Of a stretch of DNA of 64,000 bases, positions 41,019 to 52,550 are shown piece by piece. A program made the position numbers and the translations under genes. The notes under the pieces are model-generated. The model was not told the origin of the DNA and did not search any database. It worked only from the letters and a program-made list of their open reading frames with translations. Positions within the stretch are counted from its first letter, which is position 1, and every line of letters starts with the position of its first letter. This stretch comes from Zoroaster sp. YZ-2022 (Eukaryota > Echinodermata > Asteroidea > Forcipulatida > Zoroasteridae), in NCBI GenBank assembly GCA_029582265.1, contig CM055837.1:12475926-12539925 (forward strand), read 5' to 3'.

Positions 41019-41801
41019 ACTTTAATGAACACTTTTTATGCAAGTATCCATCAGAAATTATGCCCAGGGTACAATACTTATAAATAAATTTAAAAAAACA
41101 ATTGTTTATCAATGGCAATAGGTTACATGTAATTGTGGTCATATAGAACTACATGTTGCATATTTTGTCTTTACTTGATCTAAAACATATTAATGAATAA
41201 TACACACCCATTCATACCTTACATTGTCCCCTTCCCACTCTAGCAATAAATCATTTACCTACCATAGTTCATCATCATAAACAAAATCACTGTTTATGCA
41301 GTAAAATATACAGACATTTACAACAACTTTAATAACAAACAACTTTTTCTTATGATCCAAAAACAGTTTGAATTATGATTATTGTACATGTATTAAGATG
41401 AATGACATTGAAGAATAAACATGTTCAGATGGAAATGAAGATGCTTAATAACATAGTTATCCTTGACAGTAAACAATGAACCACTTACTACCCCAGTAGG
41501 ATGTCACTAGGCAACCAACTATTTATATTGTTGCTTTTAGGTCTATAATAATACCCACAATCTAGCTGGGTTGACTTTTAAGCTTAATTAAGATACGGAA
41601 TGGGTGTAGCAAATGCAGTAGCATCAATGTCATTTCATTCAAGTGTATACACTATATATGTACTGCTATACCACATACTGCCTTCAAATTTGGAAATTGA
41701 AAATGCAATGACAAAGATTTGTGTTTTATTCAAGTTTGCATTCCAGTATTTGTAAAATGATAATTGTACATGTACAATGTCCAAATTAGCATGAAATTAA
41801 T

Positions 41802-41881
41802 CCTAACTCTAACCCTAACCCTAACCCCAACCCTAACCCTAACCCTAACCCTAACCCTAACCCTAACCCTAACCCTAACCC
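41802..41881 (-). repeat. Interstitial telomere repeat (CCCTAA)n, tract 1
   Basis: About 13 units of CCCTAA with a few variants (CCCCAA, CTCTAA). Confidence 0.95.
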
Positions 41882-42112
41882 AATTTGCCGACTGAGTTGG
41901 TGGGCGCAAAAATATTTTGCTTATTTTAGTAAATTTACCGACAAAACTTCAATATCACAAGAAGGTATTCTTTTAGTTTATCCCTAAAGTCAAACCCTAA
42001 CCCTAACCCTCACCCTAAACCTAACCCTAACCCTAACCCTAACCCAATTTGCAGACTGAGTTGGTGGGCGCAAAAATATTTTGCTTATTTTAGTAAATTT
42101 ACCGACACAACT
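41882..42112. repeat. Telomere-flank duplication with second (CCCTAA)n tract
   Basis: AATTTGCCGACTGAGTTGGT, GGGCGCAAAAATATTTTGCT and TAGTAAATTTACCGACA follow each telomeric tract (41882-41945 and 42046-42108). The second CCCTAA tract is at 41993-42045. A compound unit of about 164 bp has therefore been duplicated. Confidence 0.85.
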
Positions 42113-42874
42113 CTAATATGACCAGACAAATTTACTTGTATTTATATTTTTATTTTTGTCTAAATTTATATTTGTATTTATATAATTTATTTTCAAAAAA
42201 AGGTTGTTCTAACCATGGACAAGTTTTGAAACATTGAATGGGAAATAAAAGCATAAGAAAAAGTAAATCATAAGGTTGATCCGTAGTTTTGAAATATTCA
42301 AAATAATATTTTTAGGCAAAAGAATAAACTTCCTGAGAATATAACACCTATGTTCAGCACTCTCTAAATTTGGAAACAAATACATATTTTTGCTCTTAAA
42401 ATCAATACCATGTAATATATAACTATACCAGAATACATGTACATGTACCTTTTGTTAAGGGGAGCAAATGCATTGATAAATTTTTTTTACAAGTTTTAAA
42501 ACTTTAAATATTTCAGTATTATGCCATTAACGTTATTAACAATTGATATATGACAAACTAGGCGTTCCTAAAAATGCACCTTCTGTATTTTTGGTTTTGT
42601 ATGATTTATGAACTACAAGATTAATAAGTATTTTGTTACCATAATGTCATAGATGCCCAATTATTTCTCAACCTTCTGTGAAAATTGTAACACTTGTGCT
42701 ATTTGGGCCGTTTGATAATAAGATCAAACAATCAACATCCTTGAACCACATAATTGAATGGCAACAGGCAGCAATCATAGTTCAATTCCAGGGAAGTGGT
42801 ACATCTACAACCAACTGCTACATCTACAACCAACTGGCAGACCCACTGCATCAGGGGAGCCAGTAACAGTAGTA

Positions 42875-42980
42875 ACGTCCAATCACAATGCAGTATTACT
42901 AGCGTACAATCACAATGCAGTAGCATCCAATCACAATGCAGTATTAGCGTCCAATCACAATGCAGTGTGCAGTAGCATCC
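42875..42980 (+). repeat. TCCAATCACAATGCAGTA minisatellite
   Basis: About five imperfect units of 18-27 bases (AGCGTCCAATCACAATGCAG). They give open frames on both strands that are not genes. Confidence 0.8.
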
Positions 42981-43059
42981 AACATACTCCATTGAGCACC
43001 AATCAGAATAAGCACCAACAAAGCAGGATCCTAACCAGAAACATCTCACAACTCTCTTC

Positions 43060-43215
43060 AGTCTCCTGCTGATGACTAGCTATAGAGCATACTAGTCCAA
43101 ACATAGAGTATATCTACATGTATACAGTTCTTATCAGAACCAATAACCTCACTTCACTGATAGTAGAGATCCAAACCACATAGTGTTACCATAAACCATA
43201 TCGGACAACAATTCT
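43060..43215 (+). mobile_element. Penelope-like family fragment, decayed
   Basis: CTCCTGCTGATGACTAGCTA, GAGCATACTAGTCCAAACAT, AGTTCTTATCAGAACC and AGTGTTACCATAAACC follow the family order. The CTGATGA box survives; the stem and GAAAC box are mutated. Confidence 0.55.
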
Positions 43216-43219
43216 CCAC

Positions 43220-44560
43220 CATGCAAAGCCTCAAAACATTAAGACCATTGTTCTGTTAATTACCATGGTCAATTTGATTGCAAGATTTGTCTTTATTTGT
43301 CAAACTTGGAACAGGGAAAAACATGAGTGTTACACAAATAATTGAGCAGTATATTTCAGGCAACAGAATCTTCGATCATCCTGGAGTTTTAAAATGATAT
43401 CAAATAATAGGAACATTTTTGGGGACACCCTGTATTTAGCTCTATGCTATCTAGCCACTTCCTTTCTGATTACTAAACTATTAATATCTGTAGGTATATT
43501 CTTAGCATTAGGGTTAACTACTGTCATTCTTTATATATGTACCTAAGATTTGTTGTCAACAGGAACATCTGACTGTCCTACAGAAAGATACACATACAAT
43601 AATTAGAAAGGTTGAAGTTACTATGCACAGTTTGTCTTTATCTATCTAAAAACAAAATGCCATCAAGATGTTTTTTCCTGTTGGCCTTTTTAAGTTTACA
43701 CGTAGCCTTGACCAAGGCTGTTTGCAAAATGTTGACATCCTAAAAGATCTGAGATCAGGATAGCTGGCTGATTGCCTGTGGCTACCTCAGGCAGCTTACA
43801 ATATTCAGGCAGGTTTGGTAAAGGCTAGTTTGCAAGATGATTTAATTACTCAATCTGCTTTGGTCTCAACATTGTTTTATATGAACATATAAATAATATA
43901 TTATACACAATTGTTTGATACTTGTTGCAAAAAAGTTATTATACTTTGGCAAATAATTGACAAACATAAAGGAATGCTCGATTTCATTGTAACCCTGTTT
44001 ACATCTAATTTTGTCAGGCAGGAACTTGGAATACACAATGGTAGAAGGGAAGTGATAGACATTGAGTATCAAATGTAAGGACTTATATTGCATTTTGTCA
44101 ATGTGTAATACATACAGCTGCTGTAACTCAAATAATAGATCTAATGGTACTTGAATATTTTCCTGAATTAACACGATCGCCTTTTTGTTAAAAACTTATA
44201 AAACAGACCCGCTGCCAAGGGTATTTTGACTTTCCATGTAGTGTATACACTGTAGAGTAAACACAAACATGTACTGTAGATACTGAGCCATACCTTGCTT
44301 CCAAGCACTGTACCTGGAAATTTCCACAGTCCACAATTCATGCTGCATATTACGTCTATCTGGTTCCCAATCAATGAGCTAGGAATCATCGATGCCAGCC
44401 TGCATACATGTATAATGAGTCCATGTACACACCTTTTCTTCCACTGTGAGCAAAAATTCTGTAAACTAAGTTATACATGTAATAAAACAAATAATAGCCT
44501 GAGCTACTCAAAATCAGAATGCTCTGTTGGCTTTTAGAAGCTTACAGTATCTTGACATCT
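43220..44560. other. Non-coding sequence, unassigned
   Basis: Two minus-strand frames (43866-44174 and 44168-44389) overlap here but have no recognised motif and no supporting splice structure. The region may be downstream flank of the minus-strand gene. Confidence 0.35.
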
Positions 44561-44562
44561 GG

Positions 44563-45000
44563 GGCACGTTTTCGTGACCCTAACCAGAAACTTGTTTCTG
44601 ACATCATATTCTTGACCAGAAACAAGACGGCATAGGTACGTGAAAACACGAACGTAACCAGAAAATTGTTTTCAGTTTGCGATGTGTTCAATCATTTTTG
44701 CAAAATAGCACTTACTCTATGAGTGCTAGTAATAAACTTGAAAGATATACTGGTATACGAACAATCATTCCATCATGTTTTAGCAAATAATTAACAAAAC
44801 TTTTGTTACTTTTTACAATCCGCCATCTTGAAACCAAGCGTAACCGATCACAAACTTCGGTTCACGTTTGGTGAGAACAATTACGTCATCGCAGCACAAC
44901 TGAACTCGCGAAAACGCTTAACCAATGACCCAAGCCCAAACATGTTTCTGGTTATGGTTGCGAAAACGCACCCTGTTTGGTCCGATGACTCTATCCTGAC
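44563..45000. mobile_element. CpG-rich-ended MITE, GCGTTTTCG family, copy 1
   Basis: GGGGCACGTTTTCGTGACCC then TAACCAGAAAC at the left is mirrored by GTTTCTGGTTATGGTTGCGA then AAACGCACCC at the right. A further internal pair, AACCAGAAACAAGACGG and CGTGAAAACACGAACG, lies near 44620. A second copy is at 59358-59733. Confidence 0.75.
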
Positions 45001-45070
45001 ATCCGATTGGTCTGATGACTCTATCCTGTCATCTGATTGGTCTGCAGACGACTATCCTGAAATCTAATTG
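44985..45070 (+). repeat. Short TCTGATTGGTCTGATGACTA repeat
   Basis: Three imperfect units of about 30 bases (GATGACTCTATCCTGACATC). Confidence 0.7.
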
Positions 45071-45165
45071 GTCCACATATATAAAGAGTTAACCAATCAG
45101 AGCAAGAGGTTTTTATCATCATATGTCTCTATCTAGCTTATGACAATGAGGACCCAGTCAGTCTA

Positions 45166-45171
45166 TTTAAT
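45166..45171 (-). promoter_or_regulatory. Candidate polyadenylation signal of minus-strand gene
   Basis: ATTAAA on the minus strand, about 170 bases after the stop codon. Based on position only. Confidence 0.25.
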
Positions 45172-45341
45172 TGTTTTTTGATGCAACATCATATAAATAA
45201 CTATAAATTTCAGTTGCTTGTATTATTTGTAGCTTGCGTTATTTAAAACACTTTCCGAGTGGTTCTGTTAGCAGTTCAACTTAAGCCACCTTCCTGAGCT
45301 AATGCATATTCATGAGCTGTCTGGTGGTGTTCTTGGCCTAG

Positions 45342-45583
45342 TCATGGGAAATAACTGTTAAGATTACGAGTAGCTGGTAGAGTGCTAGCTTCCCTTACTG
45401 GTGTACTAGATTCCCATCTACGGTTTGTATTGATACCATTTTCTGGCCGTTGTGGTAATGATGACGGTGGAGTATTCCATATTTCATTAATATCTACTCT
45501 GTTTTCTTGTCTTACTGATTCCAATAATGATCCATTGCGAGAGCTTGTCCCATTAACTCCCTCAGTATTTGATGGTGTCACAC
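45342..45583 (-). CDS. Membrane-protein gene, last exon
   Basis: Acceptor ATTAACTCCATAG. Encodes [18 protein letters not shown] to [10 protein letters not shown] and TGA. The tail is polar (Asn, Ser, Arg) and carries no tyrosine-kinase or death-type motif that I recognise. Confidence 0.7.
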
Positions 45584-48500
45584 CTATGGAGTTAATACAA
45601 GGAATGTAGTGAGTTTCATATGTATTACACTTGAACAATGATCACAACTTAAACAAACCTATTTGTAATTGCACAAAATTAATATATAAAAAAATGTGAC
45701 TCATCCATTACAATTTAATAACATTCATAAGTTAGTTCCATTTGTGCAGTATGAATGAAATAAAAAAGTACAAGGTGTACATGGCCTATATGCTGGAATC
45801 GTGTTGTGATTCAGATTTTATTTCATGAACAGCTCACACTCTTGAACACCAGCCCATCACAGGCAAACTATTAATTGGGGGAGGGGGGGCATGTCCCCTC
45901 TACTTTTTTTTTTTTTTAAGAGTTAGAGGGGGAGGGGCGGAACAGTACATGTATATCAATTATCCCCCCGCCCCTCTTGTTTTGCTGACCCAGAGAAAGT
46001 ACCACAGAGCATACAGAATTCAAACATTTTGTTGGATCTTAAGATTGGCCCTGGCCCCATCTTCACGCTTCACTTTCAAGTACACCTGTACAGCACATAC
46101 TGTGGTATTGTACAGTTTTGAAACATTTAAATTCCAGAAATGAACCCAAATATTTAATATAAAATGATAAAACAATTTGGACTAACTCGGAATGAATACT
46201 GTATGTGAATAAACTATAATTCATGCACAAATAATAGTGACATACCTGTCTTTTTTAGCTTCTTCTTTAACTTGTAATTTTGACATTTAAGTCTTATAAT
46301 ACACCACAGTAATGTTCCCATGATCCCCACACAGCAACCGATGGATATGTACAGAATAAATACCTCTGTGTTCACTACAATAACAGAAGGAGAAAATACG
46401 ATTAATAAGACGAACTGATTGGTTATCACATGGGAGTCTATTTACAACTCATACTGACCAGTCAATTTAGGACCATGTGCATACAGTGTGTTAAGGCTGT
46501 GGTCATCTGATCCATTAACTAGCTAGTGACAGAGCTAATATACTTGTTAGAATGATACGTACTTTGAATATGTCCAATAGCTGCTAATATACTTGTGAAG
46601 AATCCCATAGGCTCATCTTGATTGACTTGTGATGTAGGTGTGTGGCTACTAGTGTTATATTGTATGCTGGTACTGTATGAGGAATCATCTACTCCAGAAG
46701 TGCTAAATACATCGCCACCTTTAAAGTAAATCAAGGTACAAATGACAATAGATAGGTTGCAATCATCAAGGTATCCATGACAATAGATAGGTTGCAATCA
46801 TCAAGGTATCCATGACAATAGATAGGTTGCAATCATCAAGGTACAAATGACAATAGGTAGGGTGTAATTATCAAGGTACAAATGACAATAGATAGGATGC
46901 AATTATCAAGGTACAAATGACAATTGACAACTGACATCACACAATGCAAAATTGGTCTTCTATAATGAAGTTGTGTACTCATATTCACTGTATTCATCAG
47001 CAAAGCACCTTACAATCAATGCAGTATTACAATCAATGCAGTATTACAATCAATGCAGTATTACAATCAATGCAGTATTACAATCAATGCAGTATTACAA
47101 TCAATGCAGTATTACAATCAATGCAGTATTACAATCAATGCAGTATTACAATCAATGCAGTATTACAATCAATGCAGTATTACAATCAATGCAGTATTAC
47201 AATCAATGCAGTATTACAATCAATGCAGTATTACAATCAATGCAGTATTACAATCAATGCAGTATTACAATCAATGCAGTATTACAATCAATGCAGTATT
47301 ACAATCAATGCAGTATTACAATCAATGCAGTATTACAATCAATGCAGTATTACAATCAATGCAGTATTACAATCAATGCAGTATTACAATCAATCAAAGT
47401 TGTCTATAAAGATGATGACTATTAAAAGCTATCTTCACTGAATATGATTTTGTCCTTAAACCCAAGTAATGCCTCTTGCTAATGTCAATCCCTTTTTATA
47501 AAACACTTGTTTTAAAAAACGGCAAAATAATTGTGGTTATTACATTGTATTTTACTACAAACACAATCACATCACATGGAATTATTGTAGGCAATAAAAT
47601 CAATTGGTATCAAATTAAAAAAGATTGAAAATTTGATTACTTCAGTCTTGACTTTCAAGACAATGAAAACCACAGGCAATAAGTAATGACTTTCATCATT
47701 ATTACTGCTATATCTTTCTGCATCTATTCTTAGCTTCAGGTACATGTATATGCAGCAAATGTAATGGCTACAGCCTAGAAGGCAGTATGGGTTGATTAAA
47801 TGTTTCTGATAAAGCGATCCTAGTATGAAACCTAATTCTAGTTGTCTTCAATATCCATGGCTTAAAGCATAATGTACATCCAACCTACTGAAAGTCATTG
47901 ACACTATGCTCAACTGAGTATGCACTATATGCACATGTAGTAATAAAGTGGTCATTTATTACTGTGATGTTCATAATTCAGGGGCTGTATTTAAGATAAC
48001 TAGACAGAGAGATTTTGTGTGACATCAAAATGCAAAAGCCACCATCATGGAGTGTATGATAACGTACATGTACGTAAATGAAATGTGAGCATGTGCCATA
48101 TGAACATGAAGCTTTGAGTCATGCACATGAAATCATGTGACATTACACGTACATGTGCATTTTGTAAATTGGGAAAATATCATTGGTTGATGATGCACTT
48201 TACTGCCTAGAAAATATCACTGGTTGATGATGCACTTTACTGCCTAGAAAATATCACTGGTTGATGATGCACTTTACTGCCTAGAAAATATCATTGGTTG
48301 ATGATGCACTTTACTGCCTAGAAAATATCATTGGTTGATGATGCACTTTACTGCCTAGAAAATATCACTGGTTGATGATGCACTTTACTGCCTAGAAAAT
48401 ATCACTGGTTGATGATGCACTTTACTGCCTAGAAAATATCACTGGTTGATGATGCACTTTACTGCCTAGAAAATATCATTGGTTGATGATGCACTTTACT

Positions 48501-50626
48501 GCCTAGAAAATATCACTGGTTGATGATGCACTTTACTGCCTAGAAAATATCACTGGTTGATGATGCACTTTACTGCCTAGAAAATATCATTGGTTGATGA
48601 TGCACTTTACTGCCTCGAAAATATCGCTGGTTGATGATGCACTTTACTGCCTCGAAAATATCATTGGTTGATGATGCACTTTACTGCCTCGAAAATATCA
48701 CTGGTTGATGATGCACTTTACTGCCTAGAAAATATCATTGGTTGATGATGCACTTTACTGCCTAGAAAATATCATTGGTTGATGATGCACTTTACTGCCT
48801 AGAAAATATCATTGGTTGATGATGCACTTTACTGCCTAGAAAATATCATTGGTTGATGATGCACTTTACTGCCTAGAAAAAATACAAATGCTTGACAGAC
48901 TTGTTTTAAAATTGTTGAAATCATTTCATACTTTAATTCAGTGTATAACACTCAAATTATTTGTCTTTTATTTCTGAAAATGTCAACATGTTGGACAGAA
49001 TTGACAGAAATGAATATCCAAGACTTCTTAAGAACACATTTATATTTTACACAAAATTGGAAGAGTGAAAGCAAATTAAGGTAATATATAAACAAGAGTA
49101 ACATTCATTTATCATGCATGCAGCATTGTTTTGAGGGACATTTAATTGTTGACCCTTAGAGTAATTAGTATTGATTGAAACACATGTCCACATAAGTACT
49201 GCTATCTAGCATGGCTTCAAACCTCTCTGTACAATCTCTCAATACATATTGTATCATTTTCTATTTCATTTACAATATGGGTTTTACTCAGTACACTTTT
49301 ATTTTCCTTGTAGAAAGAAAACAAATTGCTTTTGAGACAGAAGCATTATCAAACAATCCATATGTTTCATTATTTGACCAGCAATGAATTAATTACACTA
49401 CGTCATCAATTTATTTATTCAATGTTTTAATCCAATGCACAGTCAATTATTCTGTGAAATGACTACAAGTAAAATTCTAAGTAATTTACTTCCTTTTTAC
49501 TACAACAAATTAAAATGATGTACACTGAAAAAATTAAAAATAAAAATAAATAAATAAATAAGAATTCACACAGAATACGGATATTTATGTCACTTCTAGT
49601 AAAAATCAATTTATGTTGAAAGTTATGTGTTGTTCTAATATGTACCTTGATGATTACAACCTATCTACATGTAATATGTTGTCATGTACATGAAGGATGC
49701 TGAATAGATTTTAAGAACAAAATTTAAAATCACATAGTTTTTGACTCAAGAAATTATGGGTTTACATGTAGGCCTATGTGTAGAATTTCTGTCTTAGAAA
49801 CAACATTTCTAAAATAAGAAGTTTTCAGGCAGTCTTTAATTCAGTGAAAATTCATCAAAGCATATGTAATTAATACAATGGCACATAAAACCTGTCAGCA
49901 CCTCCTCCAAATCCCCCCCCCCCCAAAAAAAAAAAAAAAACCACTTCAAAATAAGTGTTCTATAATGTGATTGCCAGGGGGTGATGTATATGTTGGAGCC
50001 AGGCAAGTAGCACTGCACAATTAAAGTGTCTATTTCAGGTTTTCTTCTTGTATTATTCCTGACAGTTGACACACTTTGTGGGGCTGGCTCTTTTATTGGT
50101 TCAAAGAACTAGTGTGCTTGACAGTGTAAACAATTTCACTAAAATGACCTTTAACGGGAAGCTACAACATTGGTATTTGGAAACATACACTCATTTCAAC
50201 ACTTTTAGTTTTCATTTAGTATCATAAAACCAGTAAATGATACATCACAACTGTGGAAAAACTGTTACAGGTCTTTTATAGTTTTACAAAACTCTGCTGT
50301 TTGGTAAATTTGATATAACCACCATTTAAAAAAAAATTGTTAAATTTATGATATGGTAATTACCAATGGTGTACCTTTTATAATGTCAAATTGAAAATTC
50401 TTCTCGCATTAAAAATTTGTTATTTTTAAATTTAAATTGGAATGTTTTAAATTATTTATTTAAATTAATTTTTTTTAAATTATTTATTTAAATTAAAATT
50501 TTCTAAATTATTTATTTAAATTACTTATTTAAATTATTTATTAATTTTGTTATTTAAATTATTTATTTAAATAAATAATTTAAATAAATAAATAAATATT
50601 TATTTATTTTTTGGGGGGAGGGGGTA

Positions 50627-50677
<51 letters not shown>

Positions 50678-51215
50678 CATATATGTATATATATATATAT
50701 ATGTGTGTATATATATATACATATGTTTATATATATAATATATATACATATATATATACATATACATATATATACACATATATATACACATATATATATA
50801 TATACACTTAACCATAATTGCTTCGTCCTTCGGATGGGACGTAAAGCCGTAGGTCCCGTGTGTTGTATAATGCACGTAAAGTGGATTGTCGTGGCCGAGC
50901 GGTCTAGCGCACTGAACTCAAGTTCTGGTGTTGCCAGCAGCAGAGTGTGGGTTCGAGCCCCAGCCGTGACACCTGTGTCCTTGAGCAAGACACTTAACCA
51001 TAATTGCTTCTCTCCACCCAGGGGTTAATGGGTACCTGTGAAGGCAGAGATGGTTTGCTCTCTATGCGCTAGAAATGGCAGCAATTGAGCTGTATACTCC
51101 CCAGGGAGCTGAGATGGTTTCAGGAATGATTTATGAGCCTTATGAGCAGGGATAATAATATAATGCGCCTTGAGCGCCACTTAGTTGGTGGATACGTGCG
51201 CTATATAAATCTATA

Positions 51216-51251
<36 letters not shown>

Positions 51252-51516
51252 ATATATATATACATATATATACATATATACATATATACATATACATATA
51301 TACATATATATATACACACACACACATTAATACATTTAGAAATGAATGCATGATTACCCTGACTTATTACTGGTGCTTCAGTCATGGTGTAAGATGCTTG
51401 ACTTTGTAGATCATATTCTTGACTGTAGGTTGGAGTTGTTGGACTGACAACAAAGTTATATGGTAATGTAGGAACACCTGTAAACCTCCTAGGCTTGCCA
51501 AATATCCGCTTTGATA
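45342..51516 (-). CDS. Unrecognised single-pass membrane protein, 3' part of gene
   Basis: Four minus-strand exons, 51358-51516, 46563-46718, 46246-46374 and 45342-45583, join with GT/AG introns. Every junction is phase 1, so the frame is continuous. In order the product has a polar stretch ([20 protein letters not shown]), a Ser/Thr/Gln-rich stalk ([20 protein letters not shown]), one membrane segment ([20 protein letters not shown]), a basic stop-transfer ([16 protein letters not shown]), and a cytoplasmic tail of about 80 residues ending NSYFP and TGA. This is the layout of a type I receptor or adhesion protein. The 5' exons, with any signal peptide and extracellular domains, were not found between 51517 and 64000 and may lie outside the window. 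No known family was recognised. Confidence 0.7.
45640..46245. other. Intron of the minus-strand gene
   Basis: AT-rich, with a G-rich (45878-45889) and a T-rich (45904-45917) run. No other feature seen. Confidence 0.5.
46246..46374 (-). CDS. Membrane-protein gene, transmembrane exon
   Basis: Acceptor CTTCTGTTATTGTAG, donor GACAG|GTATGT. Encodes [19 protein letters not shown] and [12 protein letters not shown], then KLKKKLKKT: a hydrophobic span of about 23 residues followed by basic residues, so the C terminus should be cytoplasmic. Confidence 0.75.
46563..46718 (-). CDS. Membrane-protein gene, stalk exon
   Basis: Acceptor TTTACTTTAAAG, donor TTCAAA|GTACGT. Encodes [17 protein letters not shown] to AAIGHIQ, a Ser/Thr-rich stretch directly before the membrane exon. 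A 35-bp minisatellite begins just upstream. Confidence 0.7.
46737..46925. repeat. 35-bp minisatellite
   Basis: Five or so units of GACAATAGATAGGTTGCAAT plus CATCAAGGTATCCAT, the later ones with CAAATGACAAT variants. Confidence 0.9.
47011..47396. repeat. 17-bp minisatellite, ~22 perfect copies
   Basis: The unit is CAATCAATGCAGTATTA. Because 17 is not a multiple of three and contains no stop in any plus-strand frame, all three frames are open and encode the same 17-residue cycle. These are not genes. Confidence 0.97.
48174..48880. repeat. 37-bp minisatellite, ~19 copies
   Basis: The unit is AAAATATCATTGGTTGATGA plus TGCACTTTACTGCCTAG. Two variants (CATTGG and CACTGG) alternate irregularly, with a small TCG-bearing subgroup at 48615-48690. 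There are no unique spacers. Confidence 0.97.
48881..50420. other. AT-rich intron sequence
   Basis: No exon or element recognised. A C-run followed by an A-run lies at 49914-49940. Confidence 0.4.
50420..50810. repeat. AT-rich low-complexity block and (TA)n microsatellite
   Basis: TTATTTAAATTA-type repeats (50420-50600), a short G run, then TATATACATATA repeats to 50805. Tyr/Ile-repeat frames here are artefacts. Confidence 0.9.
50811..51239 (+). mobile_element. tRNA-derived SINE, 5'-truncated dimer
   Basis: Starts inside the first monomer (CACTTAACCATAATTGCTTC), then a full second head (box A TGGCCGAGCGG at 50892-50902, box B GGTTCGAGCCC near 50951), body (GGGAGCTGAGATGG, GCGCCTTGAGCGCCACTTAG, GTGCGCTATATAAATC) and a (TTA)n tail to 51239. 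It sits inside a TA microsatellite, which resumes at 51240-51335. Confidence 0.85.
51240..51335. repeat. (TA)n/(CA)n microsatellite
   Basis: TATATACATATA repeats ending in a short ACACAC run, 23 bases before the donor of the 51358-51516 exon. Confidence 0.9.
51358..51516 (-). CDS. Membrane-protein gene, internal exon
   Basis: Acceptor TTTGTTTACAG, donor CAGG|GTAATC. 159 bases, entered and left in phase 1. Encodes [20 protein letters not shown] to EAPVISQ, rich in Pro, Thr, Ser and Gln. Confidence 0.7.
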
Positions 51517-51687
51517 CTGTAAACAAACAATAAATAAATATAATGAGTACAACTTGCATTGATGAATGAAATGTACTGACTGGCATGTCATAGTCATTCA
51601 ACTTGCACAGTCCATGACAAGAGCAGTTAGGTTACATCATGTCTATAATGTTTAAGGAGGTAGGGTTACAGTGAATTTGTCTATATA

Positions 51688-51929
51688 TACTACTCAAAAC
51701 AATTTAGGGAACACCGGAATAATCTCAGTTAAACACAATGTTTCACAGAATTGATGAGAAACAACTGCACAATGAAACAGATGGTAAAGGATGCATGTAG
51801 TGATTACACATTTCATGACATGACTACTGAAAGAGAGAGGGGGTTGCAAATGAAAATCCCGGTTCATGGAACATTTCAAACCTATTTGATGTTAAAAATC
51901 CGGTGTTCCCTAAATTGTTTTGAGTAGTA
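51688..51929. mobile_element. MITE with perfect 31-bp TIRs and TA ends
   Basis: TACTACTCAAAACAATTTAG then GGAACACCGGA at 51688-51718 is the exact complement of 51899-51929. TA at both outer ends suggests a Tc1/mariner-type (TA-target) element. The 180-bp interior has no coding content. Confidence 0.75.
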
Positions 51930-52340
51930 TATTATGACCAGATCCATGGTAACATGGAAACCTTAAAGTACATGTAGGCATTTAACATATATATCACTGG
52001 CTTGATGCTGTGATGCATTATAAACTGCATAAACTTACATGTTCACAATTTTGTCTAGAGTCACACATCATCAATTTTGCTATAAAGGCATTCTGAATAA
52101 CATACACATTTTAATTTACAACGAAAATACAATGTAACAAGGACCTTTTGAAGGTATACACAGACCCATCTGGTCAATAAAATGGCACTTTACAATGTTC
52201 ACTGTCCATGGATAGCATGATCAAAGGTTCTCAACATTGCTAAGGATAGGTGGGTCATAGAGCCAAATTGGATTGGTGAACTGTTCAAAATTAGTTCCAA
52301 ACTGAAACCAGTAAAGAATCAAAGATGGTAAACTTCTTAA

Positions 52341-52546
52341 AGGGGCAGTAGCATCACAATCAACAGGGCATGGAATTAAAGTGACTAACTCAGTGACTGA
52401 AAATAATACCCCACATGATAAGGTCATATTACCGTTGCTGCTGCATAAATGAGCCAGTAATTTTCAGTCACTCTGTTCATTTTAGACTATGACACCGATT
52501 CCATGCCCTGTTGAAAGTCTGCTCTGATCATGATGATACTGTCCCT
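52341..52546. mobile_element. TTAA-flanked MITE, copy 1
   Basis: TTAA at 52337-52340 and 52547-52550 bracket AGGGGCAGTAGCATCACAAT and ATGATGATACTGTCCCT. Long inverted arms include CAGGGCATGGAAT / ATTCCATGCCCTG and ACTGAAAATAA / TTTTCAGT. piggyBac or Kolobok type. A diverged copy is at 63388-63607. Confidence 0.8.
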
Positions 52547-52550
52547 TTAA

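Noticed and set aside
42732..43072. Overlapping frames on both strands
   Set aside because: Generated by TCCAATCACAATGCAG repeats.
46944..47441. Three overlapping plus-strand frames of 118-165 codons
   Set aside because: All come from a perfect 17-bp repeat with no stop in any frame; the product is the same 17-residue cycle in each frame.
48174..48880. CRISPR-like periodic repeats
   Set aside because: Contiguous 37-bp minisatellite, no spacers.
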